From an uncultured Chitinophagales bacterium (GTDB lineage Bacteria > Bacteroidota > Bacteroidia > Chitinophagales > JAHDHT01), in the NCBI GenBank assembly GCA_938023075.1, contig CALHDG010000199.1, positions 1 to 33,471 on the forward strand: DNA of 33,471 nt, in the 5' to 3' direction. The notes under the pieces are model-generated. The model searched no databases. It had not been told where the DNA came from and saw only the letters and a program-made list of their open reading frames with translations. The translations under genes were made by a program, and so were the position numbers. Positions 17,315 to 24,812 of this stretch are shown here, piece by piece. Numbering within the stretch: position 1 is the stretch's first letter; every line of letters begins with the position of its first letter.

Positions 17315-17331
17315 TTCGACATTCGATATTC
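17315..17331 (+). repeat. Short repeat left of the four-helix cassette
   Basis: TTCGACATTCGATATTC at this site recurs in inverted orientation at 17802-17831, where the two halves TCGACATTC and CGATATTC are separated by 13 bases. A more diverged direct copy (TTCAACATTAAATATTAA) occurs just after the cassette, near 17760. Such motifs flank the four-helix-bundle gene on both sides. Confidence 0.5.
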
Positions 17332-17360
17332 ACAAGTAAGCATCAATGTATTTAAAATAA

Positions 17361-17738
17361 ATGACAATGAAAAAATTTGATTTAGAAGACTGGCTAATAG
17401 ATTTTTCAGTTATGATTATCAAAATTTCAATAAATATGCTCAAATCAAAAACGGGAAATCATTTGTCAGGTCAAGTTGTTCGTTCGGGAGCTTCGGTTGC
17501 TTTGAATTATGGTGAGGCTCAAAGTGCTGAATCTAGAAAGGATTTCATTCATAAGATGAAAATTGTTTTAAAAGAATTAAGAGAAACCTATGTTTGTTTG
17601 AAGATTATTGATAAAAGTCAATTGTTTAAAGATACAAACTTACTTAATAAAGTAAAGGTTGAAAATAATGAATTAATATCCATTTTTGTAAAAAGCGTTG
17701 CTACGGCAGAAGCTAATTACAGTAAACAGAAAAGTTAA
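17361..17738 (+). CDS. Four-helix-bundle protein (23S rRNA IVS / Avd-like)
   Basis: A 125-residue all-helical protein of the family first found in 23S rRNA intervening sequences, related in fold to the Avd accessory protein of diversity-generating retroelements. Typical features are a first helix with DLIDFSV-like residues, SGQVVRSGASVALNYGEAQSAES at about 35-57 (the helix-2 signature, here RSGASVALNYGEA), KMKIVLKELRETYVCLKII, and a charged end. The gene lies between the two halves of one exporter and is bordered by related short repeats, so it looks like an inserted cassette. No reverse transcriptase is nearby, so a DGR role is unlikely. Function in this setting is unknown. ATG at 17361 or 17367 may be the start. 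Confidence 0.85.
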   Translation: MTMKKFDLEDWLIDFSVMIIKISINMLKSKTGNHLSGQVVRSGASVALNYGEAQSAESRKDFIHKMKIVLKELRETYVCLKIIDKSQLFKDTNLLNKVKVENNELISIFVKSVATAEANYSKQKS

Positions 17739-17801
17739 ACAAGAATCAAAAAAAATGTATTCAACATTAAATATTAAATAGGAGATTTTTTAATGAATAA
17801 T

Positions 17802-17831
17802 GAATATCGATTAACGAATGATGAATGTCGA
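17802..17831 (-). repeat. Short repeat right of the four-helix cassette
   Basis: On the minus strand this reads TCGACATTC, 13 bases, CGATATTC, matching the left-hand motif at 17315 with an insertion. It also falls within a 21-codon ORF (17793-17858) preceded by GGAG, which I regard as a by-product of the repeat. The pair frames the four-helix gene. Confidence 0.5.
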
Positions 17832-17869
17832 TTTATGCAAATGATTAAAAAATTATAAAACACATAAAC

Positions 17870-19732
17870 ATGCAAAATAACTATTTACAAGATACAAAAT
17901 TTAAAGGCAAAGGTGCTTTAGGTCCTTTTTTAAAACGGATTTTTGGCTACAGCTTTCGGTATAGAGGCGCGAGTTTGGGCTTTATCGGAGCCACCGTTTT
18001 GGTTGGTTTAAGCGATGCCATATGGCCCATTATCTGGATGTATTTTTTAGATTTGGTCATTGTACCATTGGTGAACGAATACCAAACCTTAAAGCAACAG
18101 GGCTTACCCGTCCAATTAGATTACAGCCGCTTGTGGGAATACTTTGCTTATTTCCTCGGCAATGGGGTAGTGCAGGTAATTGGGGTATTCATATTTATTT
18201 GGTTTGGAGGCAAAATACAAGAAAATGTATTGTTCGATTTGCGAGATGAAATGTTTAGAAAGCTACAAAAACTGTCTTATTCTTTTTATGATAAATCGGC
18301 AATGGGCTGGTTACTTTCGCGCTTAACTTCTGATGCCGACCGGGTTGCCGAACTGATTAGTTGGGGCTTTTTAGATTGTGTTTGGGGCATCACCATGATT
18401 TTCATTACCACCATTATTATGTTTTTTTACAGTTGGAAATTAGCTTTGATCGTTTTCCTCAGTTTACCCTTACTATTTTTAATGTCGATTAAAATCAGAG
18501 CTTTAATTTTAAAATATTCCAGAGCCTCCAGAAAAATCAACTCTGAAATAACTGCCAACTTCAGCGAACATATTAATGGGGTAGAAGTGAATAAAATTAC
18601 CGCACAAGAAAACCGGGTGAGTGAAGATTTTAAACAGTTGAGCAAGCAAATGCAACGCACTACTTTTAAGTCTACCTTTTATACCGCCATGTATTTACCC
18701 ATTGTTATTTTTATTGGAGCGGTTACGGCAATATTGGTGATTAATGCCGGTGGACGGATGGCTATTAGTTTACCGCCCGGTATTTCGGTAGGCTTGTTGG
18801 CTGCTTTTTTTGGGGTAGCTACCCGTATTTTTGAACCCATTATGGATATTACCCGTTTTTACGCCATGGCACAAAACAGCATTTCTGCCGGTGAGCGTAT
18901 TTTCGGTTTGATTGACGAAAAGGTGGAGATTCAGGATGCTGAAAATGCAAGGGCAGTTGAACACATTAAGGGACATGTAACATTTAATCTAGTTGATTTT
19001 GAATATGTAAAAGGCAAACCCGTATTACAAAATTTCAATTTGACCATTGAAGCCGGGCAATCGGTTGCCTTGGTTGGGGCTACCGGCGATGGTAAAACCA
19101 CCATCTCTAATTTAGTAGGCAGATTTTACGAACCAACTAATGGCAACATTTTGATTGACGGAATGGATTACAAAAACATCACGCTGCAATCTTTACGAAA
19201 CCATATGGGTATTGTTTTGCAGACGCCACATTTGTTTAAAGGCACAGTAAAAGAGAACATAAAATATGGCAATCAACAAGCAACTGATGATGAAGTCGTC
19301 AACGCTTTAAACATGGTGGGTGCCACTCAGTTTGTAAATCGATTAGAAGAAGAGGTTGGTGAAAGTGGTGATAATTTGTCTTTAGGTGAAAAACAGTTGG
19401 TTTCTTTTGCGCGGGCTATTTTGGCAAACCCTTCTATTTTAATTATGGATGAAGCGACCTCTTCGGTGGATACGCTAACGGAAATGACGATTCAACAAGG
19501 CGTAGAACAATTGATAAGTGGCAGAACTTCTATAATTATAGCGCATCGCTTAAGTACCATAAAAAATTGCGACCGGATTTTAGTAATTCAAAAAGGCAAC
19601 ATTATTGAAGATGGTAGTCATCAAGAACTGATGAAACAACGGGGACACTATTTTAATTTGTATACAAAGCAAATTCGGAAGAAGACGGAAGATAAGGAAC
19701 TTGTTAAAGAACGAGAAGTAACCTCAATTTAG
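17870..19732 (+). CDS. ABC exporter half-transporter with degenerate signature
   Basis: A 620-residue ABC exporter half. Six membrane helices lie in residues ~25-320, with an unusually long first periplasmic loop (NEYQTLKQQGLPVQLDYSRL). The ATPase domain has Walker A GATGDGKTT at 403-411, Walker B ending D527 with the catalytic E528 present (LIMDEATSSVD), and H559. The signature is LSLGE at 503-507 instead of LSGGQ. In a dimer each ATP site uses Walker motifs of one subunit and the signature of the other. This subunit's weak signature therefore faces the Asp528 site of the first subunit, giving one degenerate site, while its own Walker motifs meet the good LSGGQ of the partner. That complementarity is strong evidence for pairing. 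Confidence 0.92.
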   Translation: MQNNYLQDTKFKGKGALGPFLKRIFGYSFRYRGASLGFIGATVLVGLSDAIWPIIWMYFLDLVIVPLVNEYQTLKQQGLPVQLDYSRLWEYFAYFLGNGVVQVIGVFIFIWFGGKIQENVLFDLRDEMFRKLQKLSYSFYDKSAMGWLLSRLTSDADRVAELISWGFLDCVWGITMIFITTIIMFFYSWKLALIVFLSLPLLFLMSIKIRALILKYSRASRKINSEITANFSEHINGVEVNKITAQENRVSEDFKQLSKQMQRTTFKSTFYTAMYLPIVIFIGAVTAILVINAGGRMAISLPPGISVGLLAAFFGVATRIFEPIMDITRFYAMAQNSISAGERIFGLIDEKVEIQDAENARAVEHIKGHVTFNLVDFEYVKGKPVLQNFNLTIEAGQSVALVGATGDGKTTISNLVGRFYEPTNGNILIDGMDYKNITLQSLRNHMGIVLQTPHLFKGTVKENIKYGNQQATDDEVVNALNMVGATQFVNRLEEEVGESGDNLSLGEKQLVSFARAILANPSILIMDEATSSVDTLTEMTIQQGVEQLISGRTSIIIAHRLSTIKNCDRILVIQKGNIIEDGSHQELMKQRGHYFNLYTKQIRKKTEDKELVKEREVTSI

Positions 19733-19764
19733 TAGGTCTAAAAAACTTGGTTTTCATTACTAAT

Positions 19765-19797
19765 AAATATCTTCTATTTTTACAGAGATATTTTTTT
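19765..19797 (+). terminator. Weak AT-rich terminator-like hairpin
   Basis: AAATATCT and AGATATTT form an eight-pair stem around a 13-base loop, followed by a T-run. The stem has only one G-C pair, so termination would be inefficient. It lies between the exporter gene and the ATPase module. The AT-rich loop (TATTTTTA) could instead be part of the promoter for the module. Confidence 0.3.
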
Positions 19798-19811
19798 AAA
19801 ACGAAGTTTTA

Positions 19812-21167
19812 ATGAAGGAACCAAATGTAAAATTTATAGTTAAAGATTTTAGGGCTGTTGCCAATGCCGAAATTGCTTTAGATGGGATTTCGGTATTGAC
19901 CGGGGAGAATGGCTGTGGGAAGAGTACGATTTCGAAGTTACTATACAGTGTTTTATATAACTTATTCAACTTTGATGTGATTATCGATCTTAGTGTTCCG
20001 TATTCAAATTTGAATGAAAAGTTAATTAATAGCACAAGAAAATTATATAAAGAATTTCCAGATTCAATAAGTCCTGAAATCAATATTTATGAAAATCTAA
20101 CAAATAAAGAAATACAAATAGTATTAACATACTTAGTCAAATATTTAGGAGAAAATCAAAAATTTCAAGATAATAATAGATTAAAGGGAATGTTGATAGA
20201 GAGCTTTTCTAAAATGCTAAATAGTGCAGAAGAAGTTTTATTAAATATTGTTGGTGAGACTCCTAACGAAAAATTAAAAAATGATTCCTTAGAAAATATC
20301 TCTCAAAATATCCTTAAAACTTATATTAACATCGATATTGTTGAAAAAAAGATTAGGAAATTGAAGCCGGCAAAACTTTTATATGAAGATCTTAGCTTTA
20401 TTTATTCAGATAATGATATTGAACAGAAACTAGAATTGATCGAATTTAAAGAAAAAATCATTAATAAAATTGACAATAAAATTTTAGATCTGCTGACGAT
20501 AGAAAATACATTTTATTATGACACTCCTTATGCTCTTTCTGGAAATGAAGATGACCAATATTTTCATTGGACAAGTTTAAACGACTCTTTCCTAAACAAA
20601 AAAGATTCAAGAAATAAAAAAGAAGTCCCCAGCTTTATTAATAAGTTAAGTAAAGAAATATTAAATGGAGGAGTTGACTTTGAATATTTTGAAAAAATCA
20701 ATGGGCATCCGCTAACACACTCAAAACGGGCTAATTTTTTGTATAATAGAATTGATGGACAAGTATTTGATTTGTTAGATTCTGCGACAGGTTTAAGATC
20801 GTTTGCTATACTTCAGTTACTTTTACAAAAAGGACTTCTTTCAGAAAAAACCCTTTTAATCATAGACGAACCCGAAGCCCACCTCCACCCTCAATGGATA
20901 GTAGAATATGCCCGATTAATTGTTTTGTTAAATAAAGAATTGGGGGTTAAATTTTTAATCTCCAGCCATAATCCGGATATGATTAGTGCTATAAAATACA
21001 TTGCCGAAAAAGAACAAGTGGATGAAAAGTTAAATTTCTATTTGGCTGAAAAAACAGCAGAAGCATTTAAGTATAATTTTGTAAACCTTCATACCAATAT
21101 TGAACCCATTTTCAAATCGTTCAATATTGCTTTAGATAGAATTGATGAATATGGTGCAGTTGAATAG
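19812..21167 (+). CDS. AAA/ABC-type ATPase of a two-gene module
   Basis: A 451-residue cytoplasmic ATPase of the SMC/ABC-like AAA class used in OLD-, RloA- and Septu-type systems. Walker A GENGCGKST is at 31-39, a long helical and acidic middle section (about 70-260) takes the place of a coiled coil, a signature-like DSATGLRSFA begins at 323, Walker B LLIIDEPEAHLHP has D352-E353, and the switch histidine is H386 (SSHNPD). The C-terminus ends NIEPIFKSFNIALDRIDEYG. No TOPRIM or HNH domain is fused to it. The next gene overlaps its 3' end by 23 bases, so the two are translated together. By analogy the ATPase would sense and the partner act. AT-rich composition suggests transfer. The exact subfamily is not recognised. 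Confidence 0.8.
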   Translation: MKEPNVKFIVKDFRAVANAEIALDGISVLTGENGCGKSTISKLLYSVLYNLFNFDVIIDLSVPYSNLNEKLINSTRKLYKEFPDSISPEINIYENLTNKEIQIVLTYLVKYLGENQKFQDNNRLKGMLIESFSKMLNSAEEVLLNIVGETPNEKLKNDSLENISQNILKTYINIDIVEKKIRKLKPAKLLYEDLSFIYSDNDIEQKLELIEFKEKIINKIDNKILDLLTIENTFYYDTPYALSGNEDDQYFHWTSLNDSFLNKKDSRNKKEVPSFINKLSKEILNGGVDFEYFEKINGHPLTHSKRANFLYNRIDGQVFDLLDSATGLRSFAILQLLLQKGLLSEKTLLIIDEPEAHLHPQWIVEYARLIVLLNKELGVKFLISSHNPDMISAIKYIAEKEQVDEKLNFYLAEKTAEAFKYNFVNLHTNIEPIFKSFNIALDRIDEYGAVE

Positions 21168-21705
21168 TTGGCAATATTGTGAAGCTTCTACCAAATCGCA
21201 TCCTTTAGCCAAAGTGTATACCAAACATCTTCAAAGCATAAATGAAATACTGTTTAAAGAAGGAGTTAAAACGGAACCTTTCAAAAATGAAGTGGCATTG
21301 AATTTGGATGAGGTAGAAAAAACAAAAGCTTCAAATGAGAAAAGATCGAAAAGAAAAACGGTTGATCTGTCTTTTTGTGTTACTAAATTATTAAAAAACG
21401 AACGAGCTTCTAAACCTAAAACTGTTCTTACAGAATTGAAGTTGAATTTAAAAAGTAGAAATAACATAAACGTAGATGCTAAGGATTTAGACGATAAGGT
21501 AAATCACTCCATTGCTTTGTTAAGCAGAGAAATTCCAATTTTTAGAAAATATTTATTAGTGATAAATGATACATTATCTTCTCAATCAGAAAATAGACTC
21601 AAACGAAAACTATCCAACAATCCAAAATACAAAGTGTTGAGTGTTAAAGAATTTCATCAAAGCTATTTTAAATATAATAGACAATCTATTGAAAATACAG
21701 CTTAA
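21145..21705 (+). CDS. Partner of the ATPase, possible PD-(D/E)XK nuclease
   Basis: A 186-residue protein with ATG at 21145 (or 21151), starting inside the ATPase gene. An N-terminal helical part (YTKHLQSINEILFKEG) leads to a Lys/Arg-rich stretch, then D74 in TVDLSF and E97-x-K99 in VLTELKLN, then helix KVNHSIALLS and strand RKYLLVIND. The order D ... ExK within strand-strand-helix-strand fits a PD-(D/E)XK nuclease core; this is inference from a weak motif, not a recognised family. No HNH, TOPRIM (DUF4435/RloB) or HEPN motif is visible, which separates it from Septu, PARIS and Rlo/AbiL partners. Its 3' end overlaps the convergent S41 peptidase gene by 20 bases. Confidence 0.7.
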   Translation: MNMVQLNSWQYCEASTKSHPLAKVYTKHLQSINEILFKEGVKTEPFKNEVALNLDEVEKTKASNEKRSKRKTVDLSFCVTKLLKNERASKPKTVLTELKLNLKSRNNINVDAKDLDDKVNHSIALLSREIPIFRKYLLVINDTLSSQSENRLKRKLSNNPKYKVLSVKEFHQSYFKYNRQSIENTA

Positions 21706-23275
21706 GCTTCCCAAAAGAACCATCGGTAAAAGCCATTTTACTTCTATGGATTAATGGATCTCGGGTATTCATCATATAATAATATGCAGCATTGCCCCAA
21801 AGTTGGTTCGCAATAAAGGCTTTCGTTTCCGTAATAATATCATCAGTAATGCTTGCAGGAACTAAGCGGAAGTCAAACTGTTTCTCTTTTACTTCTTGTT
21901 GAATGAACTCCCACAGTTGTTGTTTTAAAGTGGCTTCTAAAGTGTTATCTGCTTCAAAGCTCTCTACACTTGAATATTTTTTAGACAATGGCTGCCGGTT
22001 GTTAAACATATAATGATAAGCAAAAGTACTTAACAAATGTTGTCCTTTTAACAGCATCAATTCTTTAGTATTGGCGGCTTTGGCATCTATATAAATATCG
22101 GGTACAATACCTTTAGGAGAAGCTACAATTTTTCTTTTACTTAAAGTAGTATGCATCAAACTATCGGGCACCTGCATGTTAATTGTATACTCCTCCTCAA
22201 TGGATTCATTCCAGATCAATTTAGTAAAGCCTTTATTTTCATAAGCCATCTGATCGAAATATCTGCCGGTTGGGGTATAATATTTTCCAACGGTAAAACG
22301 AACAGCCGAGCTATCGTTAAAATAATAAGAACGTTGAATTAAGCCTTTACCATAACTTTCTTTACCGATAATTAGGGCGCGGTCGTAATCTTGCATGGCA
22401 CCGGCAAACATTTCAGAGGCAGACATACTCAGCTCATCAATTAAAATAGTTAAGGAAATATCTTTCATCAAATAGTTATCTGTCGATAGATAATCATAAC
22501 GGTCTAAATTAATTCCTTTAGAATAACTGATCACTTTTCCCGCAGGTAAAAATTCATCACAAAGCGCAATAGCACCCGTAACCGATCCACCATAATTGCC
22601 TCTTAAATCAATCATAATATTTTGCATACCTTGCTGCAACAGCGGCTTGACCGCATTAATAAATTCAGTGCCCGTTTTATCATTAAAACTGCTGATTTTT
22701 ACGTAAGCCGTTTTTGTATTGTCCATATAAGCAGCATCTACACTAAGCAAAGGGAGCTTGGCTTTTTTTAGCGTAAAGGGTTTAGTAAATTCATTGGGCC
22801 TGTTAATCGTCAATTGAAGTATACTATCTTCATTATGAAGTTGCATTTTTACCGAAGCATAATTCGTTAGATTGGCAGGCGTTTCATTAACACGCACAAT
22901 ACGGTCGTTCACTTGCAGTCCGGCAATATCGGCAGGTCCACCCTTGTTTAAATAAACAATCATTAAACTATCTCCTATCCAAAAATAATTAAACCCATAG
23001 GCAGCATCGCTGTAACCGCTGTAGGCATTATGCAAATCTTCCACCTCCTTAGCCGTTTGGTAGCGCGACCAAGGGTCTAAGGTTTTCATCATACTTTTAA
23101 TGGCTACTTCTGTAAGGTGTGTGCTGTTAACAGAATCTACATAATGATGATTTAAAAAATACAATGCCCAGTCCAATTTTTCACCATTGGTGCCTCCATA
23201 ATACTTTTCGGGCTGTGCCTTAAGGCTTATTGAACTAACAACGATCAACAAAAATAAAAACGACTTTATGTCCAT
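21686..23275 (-). CDS. S41-family C-terminal processing peptidase
   Basis: A 529-residue exported serine protease. Residues 1-20 are a signal peptide (MDIKSFLFLLIVVSSISLKA). Next come a helical N-terminal region (DWALYFLNHHYVDSVN, TLDPWSRYQT), a PDZ domain (about 90-175; GGPADIAGLQVNDRIVRVN), and the protease core with DLRGNYGGSV, the nucleophile Ser in ELSMSASEMFAGA and the general-base Lys in GKESYGKGLIQ. This is the catalytic dyad of CtpA/Tsp enzymes, which trim proteins in the periplasm. The long C-terminal part (after about 370) is variable in the family. ATG 23275 is preferred to an upstream start at 23362 because it puts the signal peptide at the N-terminus. Confidence 0.9.
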   Translation of the reverse strand: MDIKSFLFLLIVVSSISLKAQPEKYYGGTNGEKLDWALYFLNHHYVDSVNSTHLTEVAIKSMMKTLDPWSRYQTAKEVEDLHNAYSGYSDAAYGFNYFWIGDSLMIVYLNKGGPADIAGLQVNDRIVRVNETPANLTNYASVKMQLHNEDSILQLTINRPNEFTKPFTLKKAKLPLLSVDAAYMDNTKTAYVKISSFNDKTGTEFINAVKPLLQQGMQNIMIDLRGNYGGSVTGAIALCDEFLPAGKVISYSKGINLDRYDYLSTDNYLMKDISLTILIDELSMSASEMFAGAMQDYDRALIIGKESYGKGLIQRSYYFNDSSAVRFTVGKYYTPTGRYFDQMAYENKGFTKLIWNESIEEEYTINMQVPDSLMHTTLSKRKIVASPKGIVPDIYIDAKAANTKELMLLKGQHLLSTFAYHYMFNNRQPLSKKYSSVESFEADNTLEATLKQQLWEFIQQEVKEKQFDFRLVPASITDDIITETKAFIANQLWGNAAYYYMMNTRDPLIHRSKMAFTDGSFGKLKLYFQ

Positions 23276-23311
23276 ATAAAAAATAGATTCAACGCCGCGA
23301 AAGTAGTTTAA

Positions 23312-23490
23312 AATTATGATAGATTTAGACAAGTTAGGAATGATGAAAAAATAAATGTTCAAATTTTAGCAAAGAGATTTTTTGATATACACGTTAAAAA
23401 ACGCAGGCTTAGTGATGCTAAGACGAGTATTTTTAATAAAATAGATCGGAAAATCTCAAAGGTAAAAATGGACAGTTATTTTTGAATTAT
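23312..23490 (+). pseudogene. Broken copy of the 10235-10462 protein family
   Basis: In one frame this stretch encodes YDRFRQVRNDEKINVQILAK then RFFDIHVKKRRLS, closely matching the 75-residue ORF at 10235-10462. Then a one- or two-base shift moves to a frame reading LRRVFLIK, stop, IGKSQR, stop, KWTVIF, again matching the other copy (LRRGFSRK, IGKWQK). The frameshift and two stops make it a pseudogene. DNA identity extends over roughly 160 bases. It lies in the promoter-side spacer of the S41 peptidase gene, next to structured repeat copy C. Confidence 0.65.
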
Positions 23491-23524
23491 TCTTTATCTA
23501 AACAAAAAAAACTAGTCAATCTCA

Positions 23525-23672
23525 TTTTTTTGAAGCGAAACTTTGAAGCATTATAAGAACTTAGGTCCCGCTTTCCGCTCAAATGCTATTGCTATGCTTC
23601 AGAATCTGCGCTGCAAAATAGCATAACCGCTGCAATCGGGGCTAGTTTGCAAACTTCGGTTCTTCGTAAAAT
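23525..23672 (+). repeat. Interspersed structured repeat, copy C
   Basis: A T-run, GAAGCGAA (23532-23539), GTCCCGCTTTCCGCTCAA, hairpin arms ATGCTATT / AATAGCAT, AACCGCTGCAATCGGGGCTA, and a 3' end TTCTTCGTAAAAT. Unlike copy B it lies between two divergent genes, about 60 bases before the AhpD-like gene, so it cannot be only a shared terminator. Confidence 0.85.
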
Positions 23673-23707
23673 AAAACAATAAACAAACATGAAGTTAATA
23701 AACTTGT

Positions 23708-23715
23708 TAATTTTG
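23708..23715 (+). promoter_or_regulatory. Possible -7 box for the AhpD-like gene
   Basis: TAATTTTG matches the Bacteroidota TAnnTTTG consensus and lies 17 bases before the start codon, giving a very short leader. No good TTTG box is found about 20 bases upstream, so this is tentative. Confidence 0.35.
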
Positions 23716-23732
23716 AAACCAAACAAAAAACA

Positions 23733-24401
23733 ATGGAAACCATAGCTTCTGCCAGTGATCAGCAATTAAAATCAGTACAATTTCTGTTAGACTCCGTTAA
23801 AAATAATATGGGCTTTGTACCCAATTCATTAAAAACGATGGCAATAGAACCAGCAATTCTTGCCAACTTTTCATTATTAACAGGTATATTAATTGGTAAC
23901 CCTAAAAAAGTGAATCCATTTATGGCATTTTGGTTAAATATTAAAAATATGTTTTGGTCGCTCCGGTTTATAAAACGGAAAGATCGATTGCCCTTATATT
24001 TAAAAAATTTAGTGTCGCATGTTACCAGCAATGCAGCCGGTTGCCGCTATTGTCAGGCACATACTATCCACGTAGCAGCCAAAAACGGGGTTTCTAAAGA
24101 GAAAATGGAAGCCGTTTGGAATTTTGAAAACAGCCCGCATTTTGATGCCAAAGAAAAAGCAGCTTTGCATTTTGCCTTCGCAGCCGGCAGCACACCCAAT
24201 GCCGTAACTAATCAACATTTTAAAACGCTGAAACAACATTTTAGTGAAGCTCAAATTATTGAATTAGGAGCCATTGTTGCTTTATTTGGTTTTTTAAATC
24301 GGTGGAATGACAGCTTTGCAACTCAATTAGAAAGTGAACCCTCAAAAGCAGGAAAAAAGTATTTAAATAAATCAGGTTGGGAAGCAGGAAAGCACTCCTA
24401 A
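23733..24401 (+). CDS. Carboxymuconolactone decarboxylase / AhpD-like protein
   Basis: A 222-residue helical cytoplasmic protein of the CMD/AhpD family, peroxidase-related branch. The active-site motif C104-RY-C107-QAH110 (CxxCxxH) is intact, so thiol-based peroxide or disulfide chemistry is likely. The flanking helices ([44 protein letters not shown]) fit this branch. The protein is longer than AhpD itself and resembles two-helix-bundle versions common in Bacteroidota. It is probably a single-gene unit, followed after 136 bases by tatA. Physiological substrate unknown. Confidence 0.88.
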   Translation: METIASASDQQLKSVQFLLDSVKNNMGFVPNSLKTMAIEPAILANFSLLTGILIGNPKKVNPFMAFWLNIKNMFWSLRFIKRKDRLPLYLKNLVSHVTSNAAGCRYCQAHTIHVAAKNGVSKEKMEAVWNFENSPHFDAKEKAALHFAFAAGSTPNAVTNQHFKTLKQHFSEAQIIELGAIVALFGFLNRWNDSFATQLESEPSKAGKKYLNKSGWEAGKHS

Positions 24402-24537
24402 TCCATCAAACATCAATTCAAAAACCCCTGTTATTGGTCTCTTTAGCCATGTTTATTGTTTAAAATTGTTACTTTTTAGGCTAAGATCATACACAACTCA
24501 AAGAGATCATGTATTTTTACACAAAAATAAGAACAAT

Positions 24538-24756
24538 ATGTTAGCATTTATAGGCATACCAGGCGGTTCTGAATGGCTGATAATTTTAGTAGTAGTTTTA
24601 TTATTATTCGGGGGTAAAAAAATACCCGAATTGATGCGAGGTTTGGGTAAAGGTATTAGAGAGTTTAATACGGCAAAAGACTCCATTACCAAAGAATTAG
24701 AAGAAGGGATGAGAGAACCGGCAAGCAATGAAAATGCGGCTGAAAAGGTAAATTAA
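24538..24756 (+). CDS. tatA: Sec-independent translocase subunit TatA
   Basis: A 72-residue protein with the TatA/TatE plan: one N-terminal membrane helix ([21 protein letters not shown]), the hinge FGGKKIPEL, an amphipathic helix ([20 protein letters not shown]) and a charged tail. It forms the pore-like component that moves folded twin-arginine proteins across the inner membrane. ATG 24538 is the correct start, since earlier in-frame codons add residues that do not belong to the family. tatC is not in the window. The gene precedes gatA and the lytic transglycosylase gene, an order seen often in Bacteroidota by my recollection. Confidence 0.93.
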   Translation: MLAFIGIPGGSEWLIILVVVLLLFGGKKIPELMRGLGKGIREFNTAKDSITKELEEGMREPASNENAAEKVN

Positions 24757-24812
24757 CGCAGCTATAAACATCCGTTAAAAATAGAACTTCATTATAAAAA
24801 TAATACAGTATT

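Noticed and set aside
17361-17738. Diversity-generating retroelement with Avd
   Set aside because: The four-helix protein resembles Avd in fold, but there is no reverse transcriptase, template repeat or variable C-type lectin gene in the window.
17793-17858. 21-codon ORF with a GGAG ribosome-binding site
   Set aside because: It is made almost entirely of the border repeat sequence, so its open frame is likely accidental.
19812-21705. Septu, PARIS or Rlo/AbiL system
   Set aside because: The ATPase type fits, but the partner shows no HNH motif, no DUF4435/TOPRIM pattern and no RloB-like start, so naming it as one of these would be unsupported.
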